The notes beneath the pieces were generated by a model that did no database searches, was not told the DNA's origin, and was given only the letters and a program-made list of their open reading frames with translations. The translations under genes were made by a program, and so were the position numbers. Shown one piece after another: positions 1 to 7,544 of a stretch of DNA of 17,257 nt (positions are counted from its first letter, which is position 1; each line of letters opens with the position of its first letter). Origin of the DNA: DASRWT01 sp046728035 (GTDB taxonomy: Bacteria; Methylomirabilota; Methylomirabilia; Rokubacteriales; CSP1-6); the NCBI GenBank assembly GCA_046728035.1, contig JBKPDT010000147.1, forward strand, positions 1-17,257. Reading direction: 5' to 3'.

Positions 1-58
1 TCCCCTGGTTTCAGTGTCAGGCAGTCCCGGTGATGTCCCGCCGGATCGAGACTGGACA

Positions 59-76
59 CCCGGCGAAGTCGCCGGG
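59..76 (+). other. GC-rich hairpin in the leader before tctC
   Basis: CCCGGCG (59-65) and CGCCGGG (70-76) are perfect complements around the loop AAGT. The hairpin ends about 25 nt before the GGAGG of tctC and has no T-tract, so it does not look like an intrinsic terminator. It could be a structured 5' leader or the tail of something upstream of the window. The rest of 1-113 shows no convincing -35/-10 pair or gene. Function unknown. Confidence 0.4.
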
Positions 77-113
77 CAAGCGGCCCGCCAACCGGTCGAG
101 TGGAGGACATGGC

Positions 114-1127
114 ATGAGACGTCAATGGCGATGTGTCATGAGCGGGGGAGTCGTGGGAGCCATGTGCGGACTCCTGGTCGCGGCGCTGGTGCTCGCGGCG
201 GGCACGATGACGCCGGCGAGGGCGGCCTGGGAGCCGACCAAGCCGATCGAGTTCGTGATCCCCGCGGGCACGGGCGGCGGCGCCGACCAGATGGCGCGCC
301 TGATCGCGGGTATCGCGGAGAAGCACAAGCTCACGCCCCGGCCCATCATCGTGGTCAACAAGTCGGGCGGGGCCGGCGCGGAAGGGTTCCTCCACGTCAA
401 GGGTAAGAAGGGCGATGCCCACACCATCATCATCACGCTGTCCAATCTCTTCACCACGCCGCTCCACACCGGAGTGCCCTTCAACTGGAAGGACCTCACC
501 CCGATCGCGCGCATGGCGCTGGACGAGTTCATCCTGTGGGTGAACGCCGAGACACCGTACAAGACGGCGAAGGAATATCTCGCGGCGGTCAAGGAAAAGG
601 GCGGAGCGATGAAGATGGGCGGCACCGGCTCCGCGCAGGAAGATCAGATCATCACGATCCTGCTCGAGCAGTCGCAGGGCGTGAAGTTCACCTACGTGCC
701 GTTCAAGGGCGGCGGCGAGGTATGCGTGAACCTGGTGGGCAAGCACGTCGACTCGACCGTCAATAACCCCGCCGAGTGCGTGAGCCACTGGAAGGCGGGA
801 CGGGTACGGCCCCTCGCGGTGTTCGACTCCGCGCGCATCCCCGATCCGGACTGGAAGGAGATCCCCACCGTCAAGGAGGCGATCGGCGCGGACATCGCCT
901 ATCTGATGCTGCGCGGAATCTTCGGCGCTCCCGACATGCCCAAGGACGCGGTGGACTGGTACCAGGGCTTCCTCAAGAAGGTGTACGAGACGGCGGAGTT
1001 CAAGGACTACCTGTCCAAGGGTGCGCTCAAGCCCTCGTGGCTGACGGGCGCGGACTACGTCAAGTGGCTCGAGTCGGCGGAGCAGACCCACCGCGATCTC
1101 ATGACCAAGGGCGGACTCCTCAAGTAG
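114..1127 (+). CDS. tctC: Tripartite tricarboxylate transporter substrate-binding protein (TctC/Bug family)
   Basis: This is the periplasmic solute receptor of a tripartite tricarboxylate transporter, a secondary carboxylate uptake system. The 337-residue protein begins with a basic stretch (MRRQWR) and a hydrophobic segment ending in TPARA before AWEP, a typical Sec signal peptide. The mature part shows Bug-family landmarks: KPIEFVIPAGTGGGAD near the start, the glycine-rich loop NKSGGAGAEG, and YVPFKGGGE in the second lobe. The ATG at 114 is chosen because GGAGG lies at 102-106 and the signal peptide starts there; an in-frame ATG at 30 would add 28 residues that do not look like a signal. 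It is followed by tctB and tctA, which would form the membrane part. The substrate cannot be read from sequence; Bug proteins bind many carboxylates. Confidence 0.9.
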   Translation: MRRQWRCVMSGGVVGAMCGLLVAALVLAAGTMTPARAAWEPTKPIEFVIPAGTGGGADQMARLIAGIAEKHKLTPRPIIVVNKSGGAGAEGFLHVKGKKGDAHTIIITLSNLFTTPLHTGVPFNWKDLTPIARMALDEFILWVNAETPYKTAKEYLAAVKEKGGAMKMGGTGSAQEDQIITILLEQSQGVKFTYVPFKGGGEVCVNLVGKHVDSTVNNPAECVSHWKAGRVRPLAVFDSARIPDPDWKEIPTVKEAIGADIAYLMLRGIFGAPDMPKDAVDWYQGFLKKVYETAEFKDYLSKGALKPSWLTGADYVKWLESAEQTHRDLMTKGGLLK

Positions 1128-1132
1128 AGGGA

Positions 1133-1160
1133 CCTGCCCGCGAGCCGGGGAGCGGGCGGG
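1133..1160 (+). other. Intercistronic stem-loop between tctC and tctB
   Basis: CCTGCCCGC (1133-1141) can pair over nine positions, including one G-U, with GCGGGCGGG (1152-1160) across a 10-nt loop. It sits 6 nt after the tctC stop and is not followed by a T-tract. Stem-loops placed just after a binding-protein gene are known in transporter operons to protect the upstream mRNA or reduce read-through, giving more receptor than membrane subunits. That role here is inference. Confidence 0.45.
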
Positions 1161-1187
1161 CCCCGGACGCCGCGGACGCGGAGGGGC

Positions 1188-1649
1188 ATGCGCACCGCCG
1201 ACCTGGTGACCGCGCTGGCATTGATGGCCGTGGGCGTGCTCGTCCTCGCGGACGCCCTACGGCTCGGAATCGGCTGGGGGACCGACGGGCCCCGGAGCGG
1301 GTTCTTCCCGTTCTGGCTCGCCGTCCTCCTCCTGATCTGCTGTGTGGCGATCGCCATCCAGGCCTGGCGTCGCCAAGCGGACAAGTCCTTCGTGAGCCGC
1401 GACGGCGTGGGACCGGTGCTCAAGATGCTGCTGCCCGCCGCCGCGGCGGTGATGGCCACCCAGTTCCTCGGCCTCTACGTGGCCATCGCTCTCTACATGG
1501 GCCTGTACATGCGCTGGATCGGGCGGCACTCCTGGCTCGCGGTCGCCCTCATGAGCGTCGCCTTCCCCGTGGTCACCTTCGTCGTCTTCGAGCGCTGGTT
1601 TCTCGTGCCCATGCCCAAGGGCCCGCTGGAAACGTGGCTGGGATACTGA
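1188..1649 (+). CDS. tctB: Tripartite tricarboxylate transporter small membrane subunit (TctB family)
   Basis: This is the small, poorly conserved membrane subunit that pairs with TctA. The 153-residue protein has about four hydrophobic segments (roughly residues 5-25, 38-59, 78-105 and 117-140). It also has the GPRSGFFPFW motif after the first segment, a glycine/FFP pattern seen in TctB proteins. GGAGGGG directly precedes the ATG. It lies 60 nt after tctC, beyond a hairpin, and its TGA is 3 nt from the start of tctA, so it is surely co-transcribed with tctA. Assignment rests on size, topology, the FFP motif and position between unmistakable tctC and tctA genes; similarity within this subunit is always weak. 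Confidence 0.85.
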   Translation: MRTADLVTALALMAVGVLVLADALRLGIGWGTDGPRSGFFPFWLAVLLLICCVAIAIQAWRRQADKSFVSRDGVGPVLKMLLPAAAAVMATQFLGLYVAIALYMGLYMRWIGRHSWLAVALMSVAFPVVTFVVFERWFLVPMPKGPLETWLGY

Positions 1650-1652
1650 CCG

Positions 1653-3164
1653 GTGGGCTTCGAGAATCTGCTCCTCGGCTTCCAGGTCGCCCTCACGCCC
1701 TACAACCTGTTCATCGCCGTCGTCGGGATCACCCTGGGCACCGTCATCGGCGTCCTGCCGGGTCTGGGTGGGGCCAACGGGGTGGCGATCCTGCTGCCGC
1801 TGACCTTTTCGATGCCTCCTACGTCCGCGATCATCCTCCTCACGAGCCTCTACTGGGGAGCGCTCTTCGGGGGGGCCATCACCTCGATCCTGTTCAATAT
1901 CCCGGGGGAGCCGTGGTCGGTGGCCACGACCTTCGACGGCTATCCCATGGCCCGGCGCGGGGAAGGGGGCCAGGCGCTGACCGCCGCCTTCACCTCCTCC
2001 TTCGTGGGGGCCCTGTTCTCGGTGGTGCTGATCACCCTCTTCGCTCCGATCCTCGCGGAGATCGCGCTCAGATTCGGGCCGCCCGAGTTCTTCGCCATCC
2101 AACTCCTCACCTTCTCGTCCTTCATCGGTCTGGGCGGCGGGAATCCGCTCAAGTCGCTCGTGGCCATCCTCCTCGGCTTCATCCTCGCCTCCGTCGGGCT
2201 CGACATCGTGACGGGGGCGCTGCGCCTCACCTTCGGTTTCACCGAGCTCATGAAGGGCTTCGACTTCATCATCGCGGTCATCGGGCTGTTCGGCATCGGC
2301 GAGATCCTGATCTCCATGGAGGAGGGGCTGGCCTTCCGGGGGGCGAGCGCGCGGATCAACCCGCGGGTGGTCTGGCAGACCTGGAAGATTCTCCCCCGAT
2401 ACGCCCGGACCTTCGTGCGGAGCGCGTTCATCGGATTCTGGATGGGCTTCAAGCCGGGCGGGGCGACGCCCGCGTCCTTCATGAGCTATGCCTTCGCCAA
2501 GCGCTTCTCGAAGCATCCCGAGCGCTTCGGCAAGGGGGAGATCGAGGGCGTGGTGGCTCCGGAGACGGCCGCGCACGCCGCGGGCGGGGCCGCGCTCTTG
2601 CCCATGATCACGCTGGGCATCCCCGGCTCCCCCACCGCCGCCGTCATGCTGGGCGGCCTCATCATCTGGGGGCTCCAGCCGGGGCCGATGCTCTTCAAGG
2701 AGCGCCCCGACTTCGTCTGGGGGCTCATCGCCAGCATGTACACCGGCAACATCATCGGCGTGATCATGGTCCTGGCCTTCGTTCCCCTCTTCGCCGCCAT
2801 CCTGCGGGTCCCGTTCGCGATCCTCACGCCTCTCATCGTCAGCGTCTGCGCCATCGGGGCCTACTCCGTCCACAGCAGCATGATCGATATCTGGTATATG
2901 CTCGTGTTCGGCATCATCGGCTACGTGTTCAAGAAGCTCGACTATCCGCTGGCGCCGCTTGTGCTGGCGCTCGTCCTGGGGGATCTCGCGGAGAACGCCC
3001 TGCGGCAGAGCCTGATCATGTCGCAGGGGTCGCTCCTGATCTTCGTGTCGAGCCCGATCTCGGGCGCGATCACCCTGGCCGCCCTGGTTCTCTTCGCGCT
3101 GCCGCTGGTCACCGCGTACCGCCGCCGGAGCCGGCGGCCGTCGGTGCCCGCCGCCGCCGGATAA
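1653..3164 (+). CDS. tctA: Tripartite tricarboxylate transporter large membrane subunit (TctA family)
   Basis: This is the transport channel subunit of the system, an inner-membrane protein driven by an ion gradient. The 503 residues are mostly hydrophobic, with about 11-12 likely membrane segments. Family signatures are clear: GVLPGLGGANGVAILLPLTF in the N-terminal half and the related LGIPGSPTAAVMLGG near residues 323-338, the two pseudo-repeat motifs of TctA. YWGALFGGAITSILFNIPGE is also typical. The start is GTG at 1653, 3 nt after the tctB stop, giving MGFENLLLGFQVALTP, the usual TctA N-terminus. The C-terminus ends in a basic, proline/alanine-rich tail. Next downstream, 21 nt away, is a TerC-type gene. 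Confidence 0.95.
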   Translation: MGFENLLLGFQVALTPYNLFIAVVGITLGTVIGVLPGLGGANGVAILLPLTFSMPPTSAIILLTSLYWGALFGGAITSILFNIPGEPWSVATTFDGYPMARRGEGGQALTAAFTSSFVGALFSVVLITLFAPILAEIALRFGPPEFFAIQLLTFSSFIGLGGGNPLKSLVAILLGFILASVGLDIVTGALRLTFGFTELMKGFDFIIAVIGLFGIGEILISMEEGLAFRGASARINPRVVWQTWKILPRYARTFVRSAFIGFWMGFKPGGATPASFMSYAFAKRFSKHPERFGKGEIEGVVAPETAAHAAGGAALLPMITLGIPGSPTAAVMLGGLIIWGLQPGPMLFKERPDFVWGLIASMYTGNIIGVIMVLAFVPLFAAILRVPFAILTPLIVSVCAIGAYSVHSSMIDIWYMLVFGIIGYVFKKLDYPLAPLVLALVLGDLAENALRQSLIMSQGSLLIFVSSPISGAITLAALVLFALPLVTAYRRRSRRPSVPAAAG

Positions 3165-3185
3165 CGCGCTCGTGACGGGGGACTC

Positions 3186-3881
3186 GTGAACTTCGACTTC
3201 ATGGTGGGCGTCTTGAAGATCGTCGTCATCGACCTCGCGCTGGCCGGCGACAACGCGCTCGTCATCGCGCTGGCCGTTCGCACCCTGCCCAAACGCCAGC
3301 AGTTCCTGGGCCGCATCTGGGGCACCGCGGGCGCGGTGGGCCTTCGGCTCCTCTTCATCTTCATCATCACCTACCTCCTCGGCATCCCGCTGCTCCAGGC
3401 GGTGGGCGGCCTGCTCCTGATTTGGATCGCGATCAAGCTCGTCCGTCAGTCCGACGGGGGCGGGGACGGCCACGTGCGCCACGGGACCACCCTCCTCGAG
3501 GCGATCTGGATCATCATCGTGGCCGACGTGGTGATGAGCCTCGACAATGTCATCGGGGTGGCGGGCGCCGCCGAGGGCGACATGCGCCTCGTCGTCTTCG
3601 GGATCGGGCTCTCCATCCCCATCGTGGTATGGGGCAGCGGTGTGCTCGCCAACCTGATGAACCGCTATTCCTGGATCATCCTCATCGCGGGCGGCATCCT
3701 CGGCGAGGTGGCGGGCAAGATGCTGGCTCACGACCACTTCATCGTGGCCCGGCTCGGCGAGGTGCCCGACCTCGTGGAATGGGGGCTCCGACTGGGCCTG
3801 GCCGGCGCCATCGTCCTGATCGGCTGGCTCACCGCCCGGCGGCGCGCGGCGTCCGCGAGCCGCGAGGCCACGGCGGGATAG
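3186..3881 (+). CDS. TerC/YjbE-family integral membrane protein
   Basis: This polytopic inner-membrane protein of the TerC superfamily has 231 residues and about six or seven membrane segments. Two family motifs with acidic residues stand out: DLALAGDNALVIA (D16, GDN 21-23) and ADVVMSLDNVIGV (D114, LDN 119-121). They form an internal repeat and probably bind metal. Relatives have been linked to manganese or calcium efflux and tellurite resistance. The length fits the short YjbE-like branch rather than long TerC proteins. The GTG start follows GGGGGAC and gives MNFDFMVGVLKIVVIDLALAGDN, a normal family start. It sits between tctA and gntR with gaps of 21 and 1 nt, so it is probably in the same operon. 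Its link to carboxylate transport is not obvious. Transported ion unknown. Confidence 0.85.
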   Translation: MNFDFMVGVLKIVVIDLALAGDNALVIALAVRTLPKRQQFLGRIWGTAGAVGLRLLFIFIITYLLGIPLLQAVGGLLLIWIAIKLVRQSDGGGDGHVRHGTTLLEAIWIIIVADVVMSLDNVIGVAGAAEGDMRLVVFGIGLSIPIVVWGSGVLANLMNRYSWIILIAGGILGEVAGKMLAHDHFIVARLGEVPDLVEWGLRLGLAGAIVLIGWLTARRRAASASREATAG

Positions 3882-3882
3882 C

Positions 3883-4632
3883 GTGGAGATCGAGCCCGTC
3901 AAGAGCACGCGGATCTACGAGGAGATCGTCCGCCAGGTCAAGCAGCTCATCGCGGAGGGCAAGCTCAAGTCGGGCGACCGGCTACCCCCCGAGCGGGACC
4001 TCGCCGAGAAGTTCATGGTGAGCCGCACCTCGGTCCGGGAGGCGCTACGGGCGCTCCAGAGCCGAGGGCTCATCGAGATCCGGGCGGGAGAGGGCACCTT
4101 CATTCGCGACATCTCGGTGGACACGCTCATCGAGCCCCTCGCACTCGTCATCCTGCCGCATCGGGAAGCGGTGGGGGAGCTCTTCGAGGCGCGCCGCCTG
4201 CTCGAGCCCGCGATCGGCGCCCTCGCGGCACGCCGCGCCACTCCCGAGGACATCGCCGAGATGGAGCGCATCCTCGAGGAGCAGGCCAAAGAAGTCGCCC
4301 AGGGACACACCGGGCTCGGCCAGGACGCGGCCTTCCACGGGGCCATGGCCGCCAGTGCCCACAACCGGGCCATCAGCCGCATCGATAGCGCCCTGATGGA
4401 TCTCCTCACCCAGAGCCGCGAGGAGTCGCTTCACACTCCGGGGCGACCGAATCGCTCGCACCAGGACCATCAGCGCATCCTGGACGCCATTCGCCGCCGC
4501 GACGAGGTGGGTGCCCATCGCGCTGTGCTCGATCACCTGACCGCGGTGGAGCGTCTGGTGATGGGGGGCGAGACCGGACGGGAGCGGAGCGAGGGGGGTG
4601 CCGCCGCTCGTCGGAGGAAGCCCGACGGCTGA
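3883..4632 (+). CDS. GntR-family transcriptional regulator, FadR subfamily with FCD domain
   Basis: This is a DNA-binding regulator, probably controlled by a small carboxylate. Residues 7-76 form the winged helix: RLPPERDLAEKFMVSRTSVREALRALQSRGLIEIRAGEGTFI is nearly canonical for FadR-type GntR proteins, including the arginines around SRTSVRE. Residues about 95-225 form the all-helical FCD ligand domain, with the expected metal-binding set D148, H152, H196 and H218 visible. The GTG start is 1 nt after the TerC-like stop. The C-terminal 20 residues are basic and low-complexity. Its position at the end of the transporter operon suggests it controls tct genes in response to the transported acid. 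It could also act on the ppdK promoter just downstream or on the GntR-type operator at 16527; these targets are inference. Confidence 0.92.
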   Translation: MEIEPVKSTRIYEEIVRQVKQLIAEGKLKSGDRLPPERDLAEKFMVSRTSVREALRALQSRGLIEIRAGEGTFIRDISVDTLIEPLALVILPHREAVGELFEARRLLEPAIGALAARRATPEDIAEMERILEEQAKEVAQGHTGLGQDAAFHGAMAASAHNRAISRIDSALMDLLTQSREESLHTPGRPNRSHQDHQRILDAIRRRDEVGAHRAVLDHLTAVERLVMGGETGRERSEGGAAARRRKPDG

Positions 4633-4695
4633 GCCGCCTGGCGACGTCGGGTCGCAGGAAGCCCATCGTAAGTCCGCGTGGTGCAAGATTATTTG

Positions 4696-4724
4696 TTGAC
4701 ATTCGGTAGTCCCTTCCGTAGCAT
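4696..4724 (+). promoter_or_regulatory. Sigma70-type promoter for the ppdK operon
   Basis: TTGACA (4696-4701, perfect -35) and TAGCAT (4719-4724, four of six -10 bases) are separated by 17 nt. The stretch AAGATTATTT just upstream is unusually AT-rich for this window and could act as an UP element. Transcription would start near 4731, about 65 nt before the ppdK ATG. The spacer contains TCGGTAGTCC (4703-4712), nearly the same as a decamer in the formate dehydrogenase promoter. Confidence 0.7.
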
Positions 4725-4738
4725 GAGCGAGGTAATCC

Positions 4739-4763
4739 AGGCCCTGGTCGGGCCTAATTTTTT
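4739..4763 (+). terminator. Terminator-like hairpin with T-tract in the ppdK leader
   Basis: AGGCCC (4739-4744) and GGGCCT (4750-4755) pair perfectly around a 5-nt loop and are followed by AATTTTTTC, giving six Ts at 4758-4763. The stem is short but GC-rich. It lies between the predicted promoter and the ppdK ribosome site (GGAGG at 4783-4787), so it could stop read-through from gntR. It could also act as a leader attenuator for ppdK. Its 5' arm starts only about 8 nt after the predicted transcription start. Confidence 0.5.
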
Positions 4764-4796
4764 CTGTCCACGTCCCGGCGGTGGAGGACTCGCTCG

Positions 4797-7544
4797 ATGG
4801 CGCAGGTGAAATCGCGCGGCCACTCGACGCGAAAGGCCGCGAAGAGGACCGGCCGCGTTCCCAAGTACGTCTACGCCTTCGCCGCGGGCAAGGCCGACGG
4901 CTCGAGCGCGCTCCGCGAGGTGCTGGGCGGCAAGGGGGCCGAGCTGGCCGAGATGACCAAGCTCGGGATCCCGGTTCCGCCCGGTTTCACCATCACCACC
5001 CAGGCGTGGAAGGCGTACATGGACCACGGCAAGAACACGCCCGCCGGCCTCTGGCCCCAGGTCGAGGCCGGGCTGAAGCGCCTCGAGGGCGCGGTGGGGC
5101 TGCGCCTGGGCGATCCTGCCCGGCCACTGCTCGTGTCGGTGCGCTCCGGAGCGCGCGCATCCATGCCGGGGATGATGGACACCGTGCTCAACCTCGGGCT
5201 CAATGACCAGACGGTCGCAGGGCTGGCCCGCTGGACCCGCAACGAGCGCTTCGCGTGGGATTGTTACCGCCGCTTCCTCACCATCTTCGGGGACGTGGTG
5301 CTGGGGATCGAGCGCCATGCCTTCGACCGCCTCCTCGACGAGGCGAAGGCCCACACGGGAGCGCGCTCCGACGCCGAGGTGCCGCCCGCGGCCCTCCGCG
5401 ACCTCGTCGCCCAGTTCAAGGCCGTCATCCAGGACAAGACCGGTCAGCCATTCCCCCAGGATCCCGCCGAGCAGCTGCGTCTGGCCATCCACGCGGTGTT
5501 CGATTCCTGGTTCGCGAAGAAGGCGATGGACTACCGCCGCATCCACCGGCTGCCCGATGACTGGGGCACCGCGGTGACGGTGATGGCCATGGTGTTCGGC
5601 AATCTCGGGGACACCTCCGGCACCGGCGTGGCCTTCAGCCGGGACCCCTCCACCGGCGAACGGCGGTTCTTCGGCGAGTTCCTGGAGAACGCCCAGGGTG
5701 AGGACGTGGTCGCGGGCATTCGGACCCCGGCGCCGCTCGCCGCCCTCGAGACGCGAATGCCCCAGGTCTTCCGCCAGCTGTCGAGGATCAAGGACCGCCT
5801 CGAGCGCCACTACCGCGACATGCAGGACATCGAGTTCACCGTGCAGGAGGGCCGCCTCTATATCCTCCAGACGCGGGCGGGCAAGCGCACCGCCCGCGCC
5901 GCCGTGCGGATCGCGGTGGAGATGGTGCGCGAGCGCCTCATCGACCGCTCGACCGCGCTCGGGCGCGTCGACGCGGCGTCGCTGCAGCAGCTCCTCGTCA
6001 AGACGGTGGATCCCGGCGCCACGTACCGCGCGCTGACCCAGGGCCTCGCCGCCACCGCCGCCGCGGCGGTGGGGACCGTGGTGTTCGATCCGGACCGCGC
6101 GGTGGAGAAAGCCCTTCACGAGGAGAAGGTGATCCTCGTCCGGGCCGAGACCTCGCCGGAGGACGTGGCCGGCATGCACGCCTCGCAGGGCATCCTCACC
6201 GCGCGGGGCGGCCTCACCTCACACGCGGCGGTGGTCGCCCGCGGGATGGGCAAGGCGTGCATCGTGGGCGCCGGCGAGGTAGTGGTCGAGGAGGAGCGCC
6301 GGCTGTTCCGGGTGGGTACGACGGTGGTGCGCGAGGGCCAGACCATCACGCTGAACGGCGCCACCGGCGAGGTGGTGCGGGGTGCGCTGCCCCTCATCGA
6401 CCCTACGCTGTCGGACGAGTTCAAGGAGCTGCTCGGCTGGGCCCGCGGGGTCGCCACCACCCGCGTGCGGGCCAATGCCGACACGCCCGAGGACGCGCTC
6501 AAGGCCCGCGAGTTCGAGGCCGAGGGCATCGGGCTGGTGCGCACCGAGCACATGTTCTTCGCGGAAGACCGTATCCCGATCGTTCGCGAGATGATCATGG
6601 CGGGAGACTCCCAGGACCGGCAGAAGGCGGTGGACCGGTTGCTGCCGTTCCAGCGGGAAGACTTCGTCAGGATCTTCACCGCCATGAAGGGGCTGCCGGT
6701 GACGATCCGGCTCCTCGACCCGCCGCTTCACGAGTTCTTGCCCAAGTACAAGGACGTGCTGGAGGAGTTCACGCGGCTGGACGCGCGCGGCATCAATCCC
6801 ACGCGGCAGGCGGAGCTGGGCGCGATCAAGGCCCGGCTCGAGGCCCTGCAGGAGTCCAACCCCATGCTCGGCCACCGCGGCTGCCGGCTCGGCATCACCT
6901 TCCCCGAGATCTACGAGATGCAGGTGCGCGCGATCCTGGAGGCGGCCTGTGCGGTGGCACGCCGCGGGATCGGGGTGGAGCCGGAAATCATGATCCCGCT
7001 GACGGGCACCGTCGCGGAGATGAAGCTCACCGAGGAGATGACCCGGCGGGCGGCGGAGGCGGTGCAGGTCGAGGCCGGCGTCCGGGTCCCCTACACGGTG
7101 GGCACCATGATCGAAGTGCCGCGGGCTTCCCTGGTCGCCGATCAGCTCGCGCGGCACGCCGAGTTCTTCTCCTTTGGCACCAATGACATGACCCAGATGA
7201 CGTTCGGCTACAGCCGAGACGACATCGGCAAGTTCCTGCCCTTCTACCTCGAGCACAAGCTCCTGCCCGCCGATCCCTTCGCCGTCCTCGACCAGGAAGG
7301 GGTGGGGGAGCTGATCCTCATGGGGATCGAGCGCGGTCGCCGGGTGCGTCCCGGTCTGAAGGTCGGGATCTGCGGGGAGCACGGTGGGGAGCCCTCATCG
7401 GTGGACTTCTGCCATCGGGTCGGGATGACGTACGTGTCGTGCTCGCCGTACTCCGTCCCCATCGCCTGGCTGGCGGCGGCCCAGGCCGAGCTGCGGGCCC
7501 CGCGTCCCGCGCCGGCCCGCCGCGGAGGGACGCATCATGCGTGA
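4797..7544 (+). CDS. ppdK: Pyruvate, phosphate dikinase
   Basis: This cytoplasmic enzyme interconverts pyruvate + ATP + phosphate with phosphoenolpyruvate + AMP + pyrophosphate. The 915-residue protein is slightly longer than the usual 870-890 because of a basic N-terminal extension of about 22 residues before the conserved KYVYAFAAG. The ATP-grasp part shows GGKGAELAEM and SVRSGARASMPGMMDT (from residue 114). The swivelling phosphohistidine domain has GGLTSHAAVVARG with catalytic H476. The C-terminal PEP/pyruvate barrel has GLVRTEHMFF, RLLDPPLHEFLP, NPMLGHRGCRLG, FSFGTNDMTQMTFG and GICGEHGG with catalytic C859. All catalytic landmarks are intact. GGAGG lies 9 nt before the ATG. The gene opens a long operon and overlaps the next gene by 8 nt. 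The reversible reaction could serve gluconeogenesis or PEP use. Confidence 0.97.
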   Translation: MAQVKSRGHSTRKAAKRTGRVPKYVYAFAAGKADGSSALREVLGGKGAELAEMTKLGIPVPPGFTITTQAWKAYMDHGKNTPAGLWPQVEAGLKRLEGAVGLRLGDPARPLLVSVRSGARASMPGMMDTVLNLGLNDQTVAGLARWTRNERFAWDCYRRFLTIFGDVVLGIERHAFDRLLDEAKAHTGARSDAEVPPAALRDLVAQFKAVIQDKTGQPFPQDPAEQLRLAIHAVFDSWFAKKAMDYRRIHRLPDDWGTAVTVMAMVFGNLGDTSGTGVAFSRDPSTGERRFFGEFLENAQGEDVVAGIRTPAPLAALETRMPQVFRQLSRIKDRLERHYRDMQDIEFTVQEGRLYILQTRAGKRTARAAVRIAVEMVRERLIDRSTALGRVDAASLQQLLVKTVDPGATYRALTQGLAATAAAAVGTVVFDPDRAVEKALHEEKVILVRAETSPEDVAGMHASQGILTARGGLTSHAAVVARGMGKACIVGAGEVVVEEERRLFRVGTTVVREGQTITLNGATGEVVRGALPLIDPTLSDEFKELLGWARGVATTRVRANADTPEDALKAREFEAEGIGLVRTEHMFFAEDRIPIVREMIMAGDSQDRQKAVDRLLPFQREDFVRIFTAMKGLPVTIRLLDPPLHEFLPKYKDVLEEFTRLDARGINPTRQAELGAIKARLEALQESNPMLGHRGCRLGITFPEIYEMQVRAILEAACAVARRGIGVEPEIMIPLTGTVAEMKLTEEMTRRAAEAVQVEAGVRVPYTVGTMIEVPRASLVADQLARHAEFFSFGTNDMTQMTFGYSRDDIGKFLPFYLEHKLLPADPFAVLDQEGVGELILMGIERGRRVRPGLKVGICGEHGGEPSSVDFCHRVGMTYVSCSPYSVPIAWLAAAQAELRAPRPAPARRGGTHHA

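Noticed and set aside
30..113. Upstream ATG start for the tctC protein
   Set aside because: It would add 28 polar residues before a clean signal peptide, while the ATG at 114 has GGAGG at the right distance.
1..113. Promoter for the tct operon within the window
   Set aside because: No convincing -35/-10 pair was found; the promoter may lie before the window.
776..3175. Long + strand open frame overlapping tctC, tctB and tctA
   Set aside because: The product is Arg/Gly/Pro-rich frame-shadow sequence; the overlapping frames contain recognisable transporter proteins.
3165..3185. A yybP-ykoY manganese riboswitch before the TerC/YjbE gene
   Set aside because: Only 21 nt separate tctA from this gene, too little for the riboswitch, and no such fold is visible.
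1257..3908. Very long open frame on the minus strand, about 883 codons
   Set aside because: It lies opposite clear tct, terC and gntR genes and its product is low-complexity, charged and unlike any family. Such open antisense frames are expected in very GC-rich coding DNA.
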